NCBI GenBank assembly: GCA_946811185.2
Contig: OX328108.1
Span: 33,540,493-33,604,492, forward strand
DNA: 64,000 bases
Reading direction: 5' to 3'
Source: Hippopus hippopus
Lineage: Eukaryota; Mollusca; Bivalvia; Cardiida; Cardiidae
Below are positions 52,660-64,000 of this stretch, in pieces. Position numbers and translations under genes: made by a program. Each line of letters starts with the position of its first letter. Position 1 is the stretch's first letter. The notes below the pieces were generated by a model. It had not been told where the DNA came from. It saw only the letters and a program-made list of their open reading frames with translations, and did no database searches.

Positions 52660-55190
52660 CACATAGGCAATGAAATGATATAGAGTGTATTTATCACCCC
52701 ACATTTTCTCATCATTAAATAAAGGACTTACATATAAATGTTCCGAAATTTAGAGTGAGTAAATGTAAAACGATAATCTACAGAATGCACCATGCAAATC
52801 TGGGGCGTTTTTCTGTAAATGTGATTTATATACAGTCGCGAATAAAATAATGTGGGGTGTATATATCACCACATCTTTTCACATAATTATTATAAGACAT
52901 ACATGACAATAGCTATACTGAATTCATAGTGCTTTCTTACAATACGAAATTCTAAGGAATTTACAGTGCAAATCTTTGGTGTTTTTCTATACATGTAAAT
53001 AGTACACAACCGGTAATAAAATGTGGGGTGTATATATTACCTCATATTTTCTCAGCATTGACTAAAGGATATAAACTTTAGTTATTCTGAATTCATGACG
53101 CATTCATAGAATACAGAATTATCGGGAATATACAGTGCACACCAATGATAAATACTATACATTATTTCTGTTTTACTTTGAGGAATAAAATTGTGTTGGG
53201 TGTAGAGGAAATATATAGTGTATAAAATGTCTCGTATTATCTTACCAATAATCATTGGACATACATATTTATTGTATCAAATCCTGAGACGTTCATTTAA
53301 TACAGAATTATGGAAAATGTACAGCACACTCTTTCATCATGTGTCTATGTACGAAATATAGTTATTTTATATATTTTAAAAAAAAATATGTTTCGTATAA
53401 TTGTTTTGATCTGGCTTCAAATTAAGTTCAGTGTATGAATGGACTTTATGACAAAATCCCCGTTCTAAAAAAGCCCTACAGACAAAACCATCGGAAAAAA
53501 CTTCTTTTTGAAATACTGTTTAAGTATTATGTAATTAAAAGTTAATTCTTAAGTTTGACCTTGTGTTTTTTCATCTATTAATGATATTTTATTTTTTTGT
53601 AAGATATTTTTGTCTTTAAGATATGATCTGACAGATATGTTTATGTCAGATGGGGAATATGTGAATAGCCATGATTTATATAAATTTTCTCGGGGCAGAA
53701 CATCTTTAAAGATTATTCCTTTTAAGACAAGTCCGGTATCAAGCTAAACTGTAATTTACACCGAGATGTGGGTCATATAAATTATAATTCTGCGTATATT
53801 ATAAATGACACACATGTTGATTTGAAAGCTGCAACACATATGTTTTCAAGTATACCGCCGACCCAGTCATTACGCTTCTACAAAAGCAATGTAGTGAAAC
53901 ACTGTTTTTTTCTCATACACGATTTTTATTTAAAGTGAGCGCTTTGAAAGGATTGACACATACGATATCATTTGGTTGTTTTCCGAAATGATTTTCAGTC
54001 CAATTTCTGGTAAAACGCAATGGCCAAGTGGATAGTGTCTGGTATTTAAGATAGGATATTCCTGGTTTGATTCTCGCTTGTGCTTACAATAACGTCAGTC
54101 ACTGCAATGTTGTTTTTTTTAATGTATATGATTATACATAGGCAATAAAATGATATGGAGTGTATATATCACCCCATATTTTCTCATCATTAATTAAAGG
54201 ACTAACATATAAATGTTCCGAATTTATGGTGTGTACATGTAAAACGAAATTCTACAGAATGCACAGTGCAAATCTGAGGCGTTTGTCTGTAACTGTGATT
54301 TTTATACAATCGCGAATAAAATAATGTGGGGTGTATATATCACCCCATCTTTTCACATAATTAATCATAAGACATACACAGTAATAGTTATACTGAAATC
54401 ATAGTGCTTTCTTACAATACAAAATTCTATGGAATTCATAATCAAATCCTTGGTGGTTTTTCTATACATGTAAATAGCTATACAATCGGTAAAAAATTGT
54501 GGGGTGTATATATCACACCATATTTTCTCAGCATTGTTTATAGGATATAAGTACTACAATTATCCCGAATTCGTGATGCATTCATCGAAATTATCGAAAA
54601 TATACAGCGCACATCGGAGATGTATTTACATACCTGTTTTTCCCCCCCCCCCACTTTGAAGAAAAGATAAAGATCGGTGGATAAAACATGCAGTATTATC
54701 CTGTCAATAATCATAAGACATACATATTTATCGTAACAAATTCTTGGACGTTCATTTAATACAGAATTATGGGAAATATACAGCACACTCTTTCGGCGTG
54801 ATTCTGTATGTACGAGAAATAATATTTTAATACATTTAAAAACTTTTAACGTTTCGTATAATTTTTATTATCGGGCTTCAAGTTAAATTCAGTATATGAA
54901 TGAACTTCATGACAAAATCCCCATACTACAAAAGCCCTACAGAGAAAATCATAGGACAAAACTACTTTTTAAAACACTTGAACATTAATATTTTGTAATG
55001 AAAGGTTCACTGTTAAGTTAGATCGTATGTTGTTTCATCTATAAATGATATATCATTTATTTGTAAAACATTTATCTATAAGATATGATCTTACAGATAT
55101 GTTAATGTCAGGTTGGGAATATGTAAACAGCCATGATTTATATAAATTTTCTCGTGACAGGATATCTTTAAACATTTTTTTTTTTTTTCT
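52660..55190. repeat. large complex repeat, right copies
   Basis: Two to three copies of the 32560-34140 repeat in the same orientation (one block to about 54120, another to about 55190). Landmarks are 'ggggtgtatatatcacc', 'ggaaaatgtacagcacactc', 'aaagccctacagacaaaacc', 'cagatatgtttatgtcag' and 'ggccaagtggatagtg'. No ORF of substance. Confidence 0.75.
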
Positions 55191-57500
55191 GGTGAGATAA
55201 TTGTACTACCTGTCTATTATTAAATACTTCTACATGTATATATTTACATCTATATTTTTTACAAAAGCTGTAACAGGTATGGAAACAATCATGAAACTCA
55301 AATATATTACATGTAGTCTATATTATATTGATGTAGATCCATACATGTGTAATGTAAATTAATAAAACCCAGTTTGCTATGGTAACATGTTTCTTCTCAT
55401 GCAATATGTAATTCTAAATCCAGTAGACCTAGAATTTTGGTCAGAGAGGTGGAGCCATAATTTTCAGAGCGTGCCCAACCCATTATGAGAGCCAAATCTT
55501 TTACGTGATTTCAATACCGTGCGCCCTTTTTCTATGCGAGTTTAAGAACAATTCAAAGTCTCCGGACGATCCGGATCCCAGACTTCACCATGGATCCACG
55601 CCTGAATACATCTAAGACAATTTATTATATCATATCAAGTAAAATTATAACAGAATGAATATGCAATTGCGTACAAATAAATTATCGGTTCCGTAACGGT
55701 GTTATCAGCTCCGTAATAGTTTTCTATGTTATGGAAATGAGAATTACGGAGTTGAGATTATGTCAACTTTTTCCCTTATATTTGTATCAAACCTTGACGC
55801 AGAGCTGTAATTTTCCTTCATAAAGATAGTAATACATGGCAACAAACATTTACACCTACTGCCGAATCTGTATCTGAATTAACAATAATTGTACAAGACG
55901 TACGGAAATGAAAAGAAAGCATACGCTGAAAAAAATTACAATCACCCGAAATCCCTTCTTCTGTCATGACAGTTCATTTCTTCAAACTTGTGGCATTTAA
56001 AATTTTCCCGCGATACGTTTTTTATGTTTCAGAAGTAATTGGAAACCATTGTGATTATATTGCAACACGTGTTAGGAGTTAGACGACTGTGTACTTTATT
56101 TATTTTATATGCATAAAAAGGAACACAGCTTTGGGACATTCTCCTTTGATGTCAGTCACCAACTAAATGTTAGAATTTCAGCATATTAATTAAATTTATA
56201 ATTGTCCGTTTTCCATTCAATACCTTTTAAACAAATATATCCTCTCATATATAAACTCGCAACAACACAAAAATAGAGGATACTTTCAATGATCATCACT
56301 CTTTTCGAACAGGACATTAGTTTCTAAATAATAATAAAATGACCCATGTATTCGTTGCTTTTCTTTCGGTATTCGCCGGTGTTCGCTATCCTCCAAAAAT
56401 ATTATTGTTCATGCACTAAAATTTACGACGAATGCAACGATCATAATTTTCGGAATGCGTTGGGTTAAGGTCCGAAGAGGGATCGATAGGCATGCGTATG
56501 ACCTTCGGGTCTTTCGTTCTGCTGTCGTTAATAAATCGCAGCAAATTCTCGTTCGGAATAATCGTCATGTTTGCACCGAATGTCTACCGCTTTCTTTCCG
56601 ATTAGGGTGCGTTAATGTACCGACCTGACTGAAAAGACCCAACGAATCCCCAACAATTCCTGCTACTTGAGTACGATCACCGGACTTTAATACCGATTTC
56701 GTAACGTGTTTTCAGTGACTGCCGTTCAAATTGCCGTTTGAACAACGTTCTAGAAGGGTTTCTTTTTTAAGAATCGTGTATTTTGGATGATAGCTTCATA
56801 CTCCTTGAAGATGCTGGGCTGTATACAATACCTACATTTTGAAATTAGTCAATGGATTTGTCACATCTCGCTAATAAACAGAGGCAGCTGCAGATAGCAG
56901 CCCTAACATTCCAAAATGAAATGTTTGCAAAGGTAGCAGCTGCTGAAGACTACTGAACCAATGAACACTAGCAGCAAAAAGGAATATTTATCACACATAT
57001 GTCATTCTGGAGCAAAAACACGATGAAATCGGATTCGCTGAGAGTCTTCGAGAGAATTCAGTATATTCGGTTGAATGTCGCACATGATTTGTTATGGGTT
57101 TGTTACTAGTACGCGGTTTAAGCGGCTGGTGAATGTCCGATATTCGTTATAGTCGTTACTCAAACGGCAGGAATCCGTCGAGGTGTCAGAACGAAACGAG
57201 GCATAAACCGGAGAAATAACGTTGGCTATTCGAGGTATTTGCTACAAGTTTGTTATTTTTTTGGCGCATTCGGTGCAAAATCGTTCAAACAAGAATTCAC
57301 CAAATGAAAATGCTACGAATACTGCGAATTGCTATCCGAATTTCCGACATTATTTCGCATCGAATTTCGGTCATTGGGACCGGTCGGTTACAAACGCATC
57401 CCAACTAACTCAACAACGATGTACAATGTACATATAACGTTACTACAAGAAACGTATGGAACGCCATAGCTGTCATAAGTTAACACAATTTGAGTTGTTT
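55191..57500. other. no recognised gene
   Basis: Mostly AT-rich. The part from 56440 to 57420 is richer in CG dinucleotides and contains many 'cgaat' and 'tcgg' words but no convincing ORF beyond about 70 codons. It may be a decayed element. Confidence 0.4.
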
Positions 57501-59640
57501 TGTTGGTATGAAATTTCATTTTGTCGAACAGATACCTTAATATGTCTACCTGGCATGTGATTTGCTCAATACATAACGTTATCAGGTTGAAAATCAACGT
57601 TGAGTTATTATACCATTGTATTATTATGTCTTCATATGTTGTTGTTATGTTAAGGAGACATGATGACTTGTCGTTTCTTTCTGTTGTTTGGTCAGAAAGA
57701 ATGGTGACTTGTCATACAACTGAACTATTATGTTTACACGTTATGTTATTGCGTACATTAGCAATGCTGACTGGTCGGTTCTTTGTTTTGGACGGTTAAA
57801 AAACAATGTTGGTTTGTCAAATGGTTTTATTACTATATCTACACTTTATTTTATTGTGTTCATTGGACGTGTTGCCTGGTTGACTGTCTGTGTTGTTGGC
57901 TTATAAAACAAAATTAAGTTGTCAAATGGTCATGTCACCAAATCTACTGGACATGTTCTTGTGTTCGTTGGAAAGGTTGTATGGTCAACTGTTTGTGTTG
58001 TTGTACTGAAATACAAGTTATTATGTCTGCATGCTACGTTACTGTTTACATTTGACATGTTGGTTGGTCGATTCTTATTGTTGTTGGGGTTAAAAACAGA
58101 GTAAGCTTGTTAAACAGCTGTATTATTATGTCTGCAAGCCGTGTTATGCTTTGGTACACCATGTTGACTGGTTGACTGTGTTGTTTGGTTGAAGAATAAA
58201 GATAAATGTCTACGTACTACGTTATTGTGTTCACTGGACACGTTGACTGGTCACTAGTTGTGTTTTTGTGTTACAAAACTAAGCTAGTATGCCTACATGC
58301 TACGCCATTATGATTATATCCTATTAACACGATGACATGTCTATAAGTAGACATAAAAATACAACTGTTTCACAACCCAGCATTGCTTTAAACAAATCAA
58401 TACAGAAAGTCCACCAGTCAACTTCTCCATTGAACACAATAACATGGCACGTAGACGTAGTAATACATCTGTTTGACATTTTAACTTTGTTGTTTAACCA
58501 CACAACCCTAACAGTCGACCAGGCAACATGTCAAATGAACACAATAAAACGCCGTTTTAACATAGCATTATAACCATTTGACAACCCAACATTGTTTTTA
58601 AGCCAACAACATAAAGACTAGACAACTCAGCATGGCTAATGAACACAATAACATGGCGTATAGACATAGTAATTTAACTCTCTGACATGCTAACTTTGTA
58701 TTTTAACCAAACAACACAGAGAATCCACCAGTTAACATGTCTCATGAACACAATAACGTAGCATGCATACATAACAACTCAATTTTTTAATACAACAACA
58801 CAAATAGTCGACCAGTGAGTATGTCAAATGAACACAATAAGGCAGCTTGCAGACATAACAACTTTGATTTTTAAGCCAACAACAGAAGGACTCGACCATT
58901 CAAGTTGTCGAATAAAGACAATAAATTGACGTGTAGACATCACGATACAACTGTCTGATGAACCAACATTGTTCATAGACCAACCAACACAAAGAATCAA
59001 CCAGTTAACATGTCTTTTGAACGCAATAGGATGACATGTAGATATAATGATCTAACTGTTGACAACTTAACTTTGTTTTTTAACTTAACAACACAAAGGG
59101 ACGACCGGTCAACATGCTCGATCAACACAGTAATACAGCATTTCAACAACCCATTATTATCTATTAACCCAACAGCACAAATAATCTACATGATGTATAG
59201 ACATAATGACACAACTGGTTGACAAGCTAACCGTGTTTTTTTAACCCAACGACCTGAATAGTCGGCCAGTCAATGTAGTGTATGCACAAACTGAAGTAGC
59301 ATGCAGACATAATACCTTTGTTTTTTAACCCAACAAAACAAATAATTGACCAGTCAACATGGCCTATGAACAGATCAACATGGCGTATAAACGCTATAAT
59401 ATAACTCTTGGACACGTTTACCTTTGTTCTTTAGCCCAACACCACAAAGAATCGACCAATCAGTATATCCCATAAACACAATAAAGTAACATTCAGAAAT
59501 AACAATACAACAAACTGACAAGTCAAGATTATCGTTTAAGAGAACAACACAAAAGATCGACCATTTAACTCATCTTATTAATACAATAACATTTTAAAAG
59601 ACACATTTATACAAAACTTAAAGAAGTCAAAAGAGTTCTT
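57500..59640. repeat. minisatellite array that inverts near 58330
   Basis: From about 57500 to 58320, units of about 105 bp (with 80-bp variants) read 'gttgactggtcg...tgttgttgg...tattatgtctacatgc...gttattgtgttcattgg'. Landmarks start at about 57765, 57871, 57976, 58059, 58163 and 58242. From about 58337 to 59600 the reverse complement appears ('gaacacaataacatgg', 'gacataataatacaac', 'aacccaacattg', 'cgaccagtcaacatg'), at about 58421, 58514, 58618, 58727, 58809, 58895, 58999 and 59103. The arrays face each other, so the locus is a huge imperfect inverted repeat. Confidence 0.85.
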
Positions 59641-60319
59641 TAACCTCTACATGACGAAAATTGACAGATTAAAGTACCGGCCTAACGCAGCAACACGTCT
59701 GATTGACGTAATAAAAACTTTCGCGTGTCGGACACTATAACACAGAGCATAGACCTAACAGTAACACCATTTGACAAGTCAGCTTTGTCTTTCAACATAA
59801 CAACGCAAAGAATCAAGCAGGTCTCTTATTCCTTTAACATAATAAGATAGTGTTAAAATATAATAAGTTGAGAGTTCGTCATCTGAACATTTATTTATAA
59901 GATAACAAATTCATGTATTGAGAAAAACGCTTTCTTAGCTGACGAAATAATGCATTCTATGACATAATAAAGTTTGTTTAAATACGAAAACTCGAAATGT
60001 ATTAACATATGACAGCTACGGCGTTCCATATTTCACCCTCACAAATTCTGTCATGAGTCTTATGATCATTCCGATTAGCACAAAGGGCCCTCAAGATCAA
60101 CATATTTCGATCCCAAGCAAGGGCAATTTTTCCCACAGTGCTTCCAAACGCTGTCCACTAAATAGGTGTCAAAATCCCTGTGCATGTACACATGCGGATC
60201 CAGAGGAATAACGGGGGTCCGGATCCCCCCCTTGAAATTTTGGCAAAGATGTGATGTTGGCCATCGGATTTGTCCGAACAGACAACTCTGGGACCGAATT
60301 CATGTGCATGTGGTCGCTG
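59641..60319. other. no recognised gene
   Basis: Decayed satellite edge and AT-rich sequence. 'gcggatccagaggaataacg' with a C-run near 60185-60235 is a dispersed motif that recurs in another form near 61735-61775. Confidence 0.4.
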
Positions 60320-60323
60320 TTAA

Positions 60324-60544
60324 CCCTTTACCACACGACAAAATTTTAGACCTGTCCAAATTGAAAGCATTTGTAGATGACAGTTTTAACTTGGCTCATA
60401 TGAAATGATTTTTCTTTGATAGGGTAGAAAACATTGCGGGAAAAGGAGAAAATGCTGGTAACCAGCATTTTCTCCTTTTCCCACAATGTTTTCAAAAGCC
60501 TTCTCTTTCAGGGGCGTTAAAAGTCGTCACTGTGTGGTAAAGGG
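60324..60544. mobile_element. full-length piggyBac-like MITE (reference copy)
   Basis: 221 bp between TTAA at 60320-60323 and TTAA at 60545-60548. The ends are CCCTTTACCACAC and GTGTGGTAAAGGG, perfect 13-bp inverted repeats of the CCC...GGG type. A TTAA target and CCC ends point to piggyBac. The centre is a long near-perfect hairpin (about 60430-60494), pairing 'aaaaggagaaaatgctggt' with 'accagcattttctcctttt'. About twenty related copies lie in this window. Confidence 0.9.
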
Positions 60545-60548
60545 TTAA

Positions 60549-61090
60549 ATACGATCCCGACCAGATGTGGCATATGATGTGATCTGAAATTAAAAGCAGC
60601 ATTTAGTTTAAGCCTTAACGCGTGTGAACAGCCCTTGATGCAACAATGAGAAATAGAGTGCGAGTTAGTAACTAAAATGTCTGTAGAACCGATGCTCATT
60701 ATGACTCGCTATAGCAAACTGTTAATACTATACGTATGCAGCAATATGCACTTGTAAAATAATCTCACACTGGTCAATGCTGCTGTTTTATCCTGTTATA
60801 AAAAATACAGTTTTCAGTATTTATTCTAAAAACACATATCAATTTATTATCTTATTATATTTATTATCTTATGTCTCAAAACCGTTACAACAGAGACATA
60901 CAAAACACATCTAATCTATGTCTCTGGTTACAATAAATACGGCGTTACAAAATTGCGTCATAGATCTCTACCAATGGCTGTGTCTCGTCAATAAATAATA
61001 CACTGTAAGGTAAAGCGGTCTGATTAAACTTTGGTCGGAATCTATTAGATCTATTCAACGTTTGTATAAAAAGATTAGATCTATATAAAA
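60549..61090. other. no recognised gene
   Basis: AT-rich. It contains a loose inverted motif ('gtctcaaaaccgttacaacagagac', then 'gtctctggttac') near 60870-60930. It may be the 5' remainder of the truncated retroelement that follows. Confidence 0.35.
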
Positions 61091-61099
61091 GTACGAGAC

Positions 61100-61249
61100 C
61101 AACTGTACAATCAATTCAGTCAGCATACAACCGAAAACGCGGAGCCAAAAGTCAGAGTAACAGAACCAACAGTTACGACGCCAATGGTTACCACGAGAAG
61201 TGGACGTACAGTCAGAAGACCTGCGAGACTTAAAGACTTAGTTTCATAA
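61100..61249 (+). pseudogene. pol: C-terminal end of a second Ty3/gypsy Pol
   Basis: A short open frame ending at TAA 61247-61249 reads PTVTTPMVTTRSGRTVRRPA, then RLKDLVS. A basic 'RSGR-x-V-RRPARLKD' ending is typical of the extreme C-terminus of Ty3/gypsy integrases. No upstream catalytic motifs are present, so the element is 5'-truncated. It is followed at the expected distance by a purine tract and LTR-like sequence. Confidence 0.55.
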
Positions 61250-61501
61250 CATGTTTTATATTTGTCAAATACTATTATATAGTAGAGACGTTAAATGTAG
61301 AACAAAATAATACGCAATGTACCCAGAGACAATTATACTTAATGTATTCATAGGTAGTCACGTAAATGTAGTTATTAACCTTAGTAAAAAAAAAAAACAG
61401 AAAAGCCGTTCATGCTTAATATCAATTTCATATTCGTTAAACTTTGAGTTAAGATCAACTGATTTCTTTAAAAATAATTAGCTTCACTTAAGGAAGGGAG
61501 A

Positions 61502-61675
61502 TGTTTGATAATGAGAATATATGAAACTCGCCATATACTCCATGTAACTTGATACGAACGTGAGATAGAGAGAGTCTGATGTTTGTTATAATCGGGACAG
61601 TCTGAGTTAAATAAACGACCAGCTAGGACGGAATATTTTGTTGTTCGACTCATTGTACCCTTGAAACAGCTAACA
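61502..61675 (+). repeat. probable 3' LTR of truncated gypsy element
   Basis: 'ttaaggaagggaga' (polypurine tract) is followed by TGTTTGATAATGAG at 61502. An AATAAA (near 61611) lies inside, and CTAACA near 61675 could be the end. No second LTR was found, so the boundaries are inferred. Confidence 0.5.
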
Positions 61676-61737
61676 TCCACAAAAATCCGGAAATCAAAGT
61701 ATCATATAACAAGACGTGTATGGGTTTGTCGGATTCC

Positions 61738-61753
61738 CCCCCCCCCCCCCCCG
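61738..61753. repeat. C homopolymer
   Basis: A run of C beginning near 61736. The overlapping minus-strand ORFs with poly-Gly come from this run. Confidence 0.85.
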
Positions 61754-61799
61754 AAAATAATAGCTGGATCTGCGCATGCATGTATACATGAATGTGCAT

Positions 61800-62045
61800 A
61801 ACCCTGTACCAAACAATGCCGTATTTTAACGACCCCACAGAAGCTGCCTTTGAAAATGAAACAGAAAAGGGAGAAAATGGTGGTCAAGAGATAAGTAGGA
61901 AAATGATGAATATCTTTTCTTTTTTCCAAGATGTTTTCTACACTTTCAGAGACAATACCCGTCATTTGAGCTACTTTTGATTTGTCGTTTGCAAATGTTA
62001 CCCATTGGACTAGTCTAATTTATTTTCCTTTGGTATAGAGGTTTA
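61800..62045. mobile_element. piggyBac-like MITE copy (diverged)
   Basis: 'accctgtaccaaacaatgcc' left end, decayed hairpin around 61865-61930, 'cttttccaagatgttttc', and 'tttggtatagaggtttattaa' at the right. Confidence 0.6.
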
Positions 62046-62950
62046 TTAAGATCTATATTGTTTGACTCTAAGACTGTTACGAAGAACACAAACCAAATAT
62101 CATCCTTTTGCATAATATTGTGGCACGAGCAGTTCCTCGCTTTGTCTAGGTCGGTTGACCTTACCTTATCCAGGTGAAAAAAAAAAGCACCTGACAAACC
62201 AAACGACACCGACCAATAAGTCACGTGACATTGTTGTGTATCCGCCATCTTGAATATGGGGGATACTTCCTGAGGAAAAGCAAAATTAATTAAAAATTAA
62301 AATCGTTGATAAAACGGCAGTTATATAAGCTATTTTGTTCAGTTCACAAATGATTGAAATATTTGTCTGGATTAAAATCCTTTGAAGGAGTGGATGGTAA
62401 GTACTTTTTTAAACAAATATGTTTGGAATTCCAAGCGCACCTGTTTTGGGTAACGTTACAACTCTGACACCATTTCATCAATTACGCACTCCTTTTATTA
62501 AATTTCCTGTTCGAATATGAAAAATGCAACCCAGAATGGTTGCCTGTAGAAAATTAATACACCGAGGGATTCCTTCGACCGCAAGAACACATAGTGTTTA
62601 TAGAAACTAGGTCAGTATTTTTGATTTGCGAAGGGAAAATGAAAATAGGTCAAGGGGTACGGTGTCATTAATTGACGGGTGAAGCGCCCTTTTGAAGTCG
62701 TATTTTACCTCGTTCACATTAATTCATAGCGAGAGTGCACATTCCTTTCATTTTATTCATGTGACAGAACCTTTAGTTCATGAATATGTATAATAATTGA
62801 CAATTTCCAGACAATCACACCTGTACGATATCACATTCTTTTAGTGTTAGTCATCAACTCTATCTTCCTATCATGTATAGTGTGTGCTGAACCCATTTAT
62901 CTATTATCTATTTTTAGATTTACAGCTGTAACAGGTTAATGTTTTTCCAA
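62046..62950. other. no recognised gene
   Basis: Contains 'tcacgtgacattgttgtg' and a 'gccatcttgaatatggggg' patch near 62220-62260, then a good donor-like 'gtggatggtaagtac' near 62388-62403. This could be a first exon on the plus strand, but there is no coding support. Confidence 0.3.
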
Positions 62951-62959
62951 CAGACAGAT

Positions 62960-63335
62960 CCATATTGAAAGTAGCTGCAGATAATAAATTTGAAATATTG
63001 TATAAATGGTACTGTACAAAAAATTAGATATGGAGAAATTCTGGCAATCCAGCATTTTCTCCTTTTTCCACGATGTTTTTTTCCAAAGCCTTCTTCATCA
63101 GAGTTGTTACAACTCTAGATACCAAACAATAATGATTTAGACTTGTCCGTAATGAAACATTTGCAGATGATAAATGTAACTAAAATGATAGTGATTGCCT
63201 GTGAAAGAACAGAAAACCTTGTGGGGAAGGTAGGAAATGCTGATTACCAGCACCTTTTTCTTTTCTCTAAAGGTGTTTTGAATTGGTAATTTCTCCAGGA
63301 TTGTAGGAACTCTAGATTGTTTGGTAAAAGGTTAA
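62960..63335. mobile_element. two adjacent piggyBac-like MITE relics
   Basis: Hairpin cores near 63035-63075 ('ccagcattttctcctttttcc') and 63215-63265. Flanks include 'gcagatgataaatgtaact' and 'ttgtttggtaaaaggttaa'. Confidence 0.55.
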
Positions 63336-63387
63336 AACGAAAGGGCAATATGAGACAGAATGGACCCAAAGATCACCTTTTTTCCCT

Positions 63388-63470
63388 GACAGTTTGTTGA
63401 TACACACTGGTTAGTGTATCTGACTCGTAACCTGGTGGTTGCAAGTTTGAAACCCCTGTTGGGACTAACT
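63388..63470 (+). repeat. tRNA-like SINE head
   Basis: 'cactggttagtgtatctgac' (A-box-like), 'tcgtaacctggtgg' (anticodon-loop-like, CGT) and 'ttgcaagtttgaaacccc' (B-box-like) are laid out as in a tRNA. The acceptor stem is not clear, so a tRNA-derived SINE is likelier than a functional tRNA. Confidence 0.5.
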
Positions 63471-63756
63471 TTCTGTCCAGTGTGTTTTCGCTTCTCACCT
63501 CTGATGCATGTGAGAAAAGTAGTTAGTAACTTGGAAAGCTGTGTCAGTACTGGTATGAGAAAGCCAGAAAGCACATGCATAGGTGCACAGACAACCTTAA
63601 TATGACCTACCGTAAGTTGTTAAATTGTAATTAAACTCCAAATGCAGATACAAAATGAATTCCAGCATTGTTTTCAAAAGTCTCTTTCCGTATGGTTATA
63701 GAAGCATGGTATTGTTTGGTAAAGAATTAGCCAGTAATGTACCAAATACATATTAA

Positions 63757-63945
63757 CCCTTTACCAGACAATCCCAAGTTTTCACAATCTTTAGGAAGAA
63801 GGCTTTTTCAAAACATTGTGGAAAAAGGAGAAAATGCTGGTTACACTTTCAAAGAGAAAATTCAGTTTTTGAGTCATGTTTAATTTGTCGTCTGCAAATA
63901 CCTTCAGTTTGGACCAGTCTAAAATTTTTTTGTAAAGGACAAGCT
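63757..63945. mobile_element. piggyBac-like MITE copy (one hairpin arm missing)
   Basis: TTAA at 63753-63756 followed by 'ccctttaccagacaatcccaag'. The left hairpin arm 'aaaaggagaaaatgctgg' is present and the right arm is lost. It ends near 'ctaaaatttttttgtaaagg'. Confidence 0.65.
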
Positions 63946-64000
63946 TTTAGACCAATCCGACTTGGAATCATCTAAAGAAGACCATTTAAATCTTACTCAT

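Noticed and set aside
61650..61965. Minus-strand ORFs with poly-glycine
   Set aside because: The glycine run is the translation of the C homopolymer. No conserved sequence surrounds it.
62220..62403. Plus-strand first exon ending at 'gtggatggtaagtac'
   Set aside because: Only a donor-like motif supports it; there is no downstream exon or coding similarity.

Overview
This window is eukaryotic and very rich in transposons. The best fit is a marine bivalve mollusc: it is AT-rich, has split genes with GT-AG introns, carries dense short hairpin MITEs, and contains molluscan-style LTR and Polinton elements. No bacterial operon or CRISPR array is present. The species cannot be fixed from the sequence alone.

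Host gene. Eight exons on the minus strand (18936 down to 2263) encode the linker and transmembrane half of an ABCG-family half-transporter most like ABCG2. The ATP-binding exons and the last C-terminal exons were not found; they lie outside the window or are missing. One exon (15676-15763) carries an apparent 1-base insertion that shifts its frame. The introns are full of transposons.

LTR element (6817-15505). A Ty3/gypsy element with two 438-bp LTRs and a 4-5 bp target duplication sits antisense in one ABCG intron. It has gag, a canonical A-AAA-AAC slippery site just before the gag stop, pol (protease, reverse transcriptase, RNase H, integrase) and an intact env-like gene. That gene resembles F-type fusion proteins, with a furin-like site and a C-terminal membrane anchor. 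Gag and pol each carry a few inactivating changes. The LTRs are nearly identical, so insertion was recent.

15.5-35.4 kb. This stretch holds the remaining ABCG exons, a 1.1-kb hAT-like element with a perfect 8-bp duplication, two mariner relics (one split by a 4.5-kb insert), many copies of a piggyBac-like MITE with a hairpin core, and a perfect 53-bp-arm palindrome.

Polinton/Maverick (35423-52190). This is a 16.8-kb virus-like element with a 6-bp target duplication (AACGAG) and inverted repeats of about 0.8-0.9 kb. On the minus strand it encodes a phage-fibre-like protein with KYVD repeats, an adenain-type protease, a chromodomain integrase, a zinc-ribbon/phospholipase A2 protein and a partial duplicate of that protein. 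On the plus strand it encodes a packaging ATPase, penton, membrane-active and core-like proteins, a probable double-jelly-roll capsid protein, and a protein-primed DNA polymerase B with an N-terminal SAP region. Several genes carry nonsense or frameshift changes, while the ATPase, penton and a few small genes stay open. Short AT-rich promoter-like boxes precede most genes, and a tandem array of them precedes the polymerase. The element is nested inside a MITE copy.

52-64 kb. Here are repeats homologous to those just left of the Polinton, a 2-kb satellite that switches orientation in its middle, the 3' end of a second Ty3/gypsy element, a full-length MITE and tRNA-like SINE pieces. No host gene was recognised.
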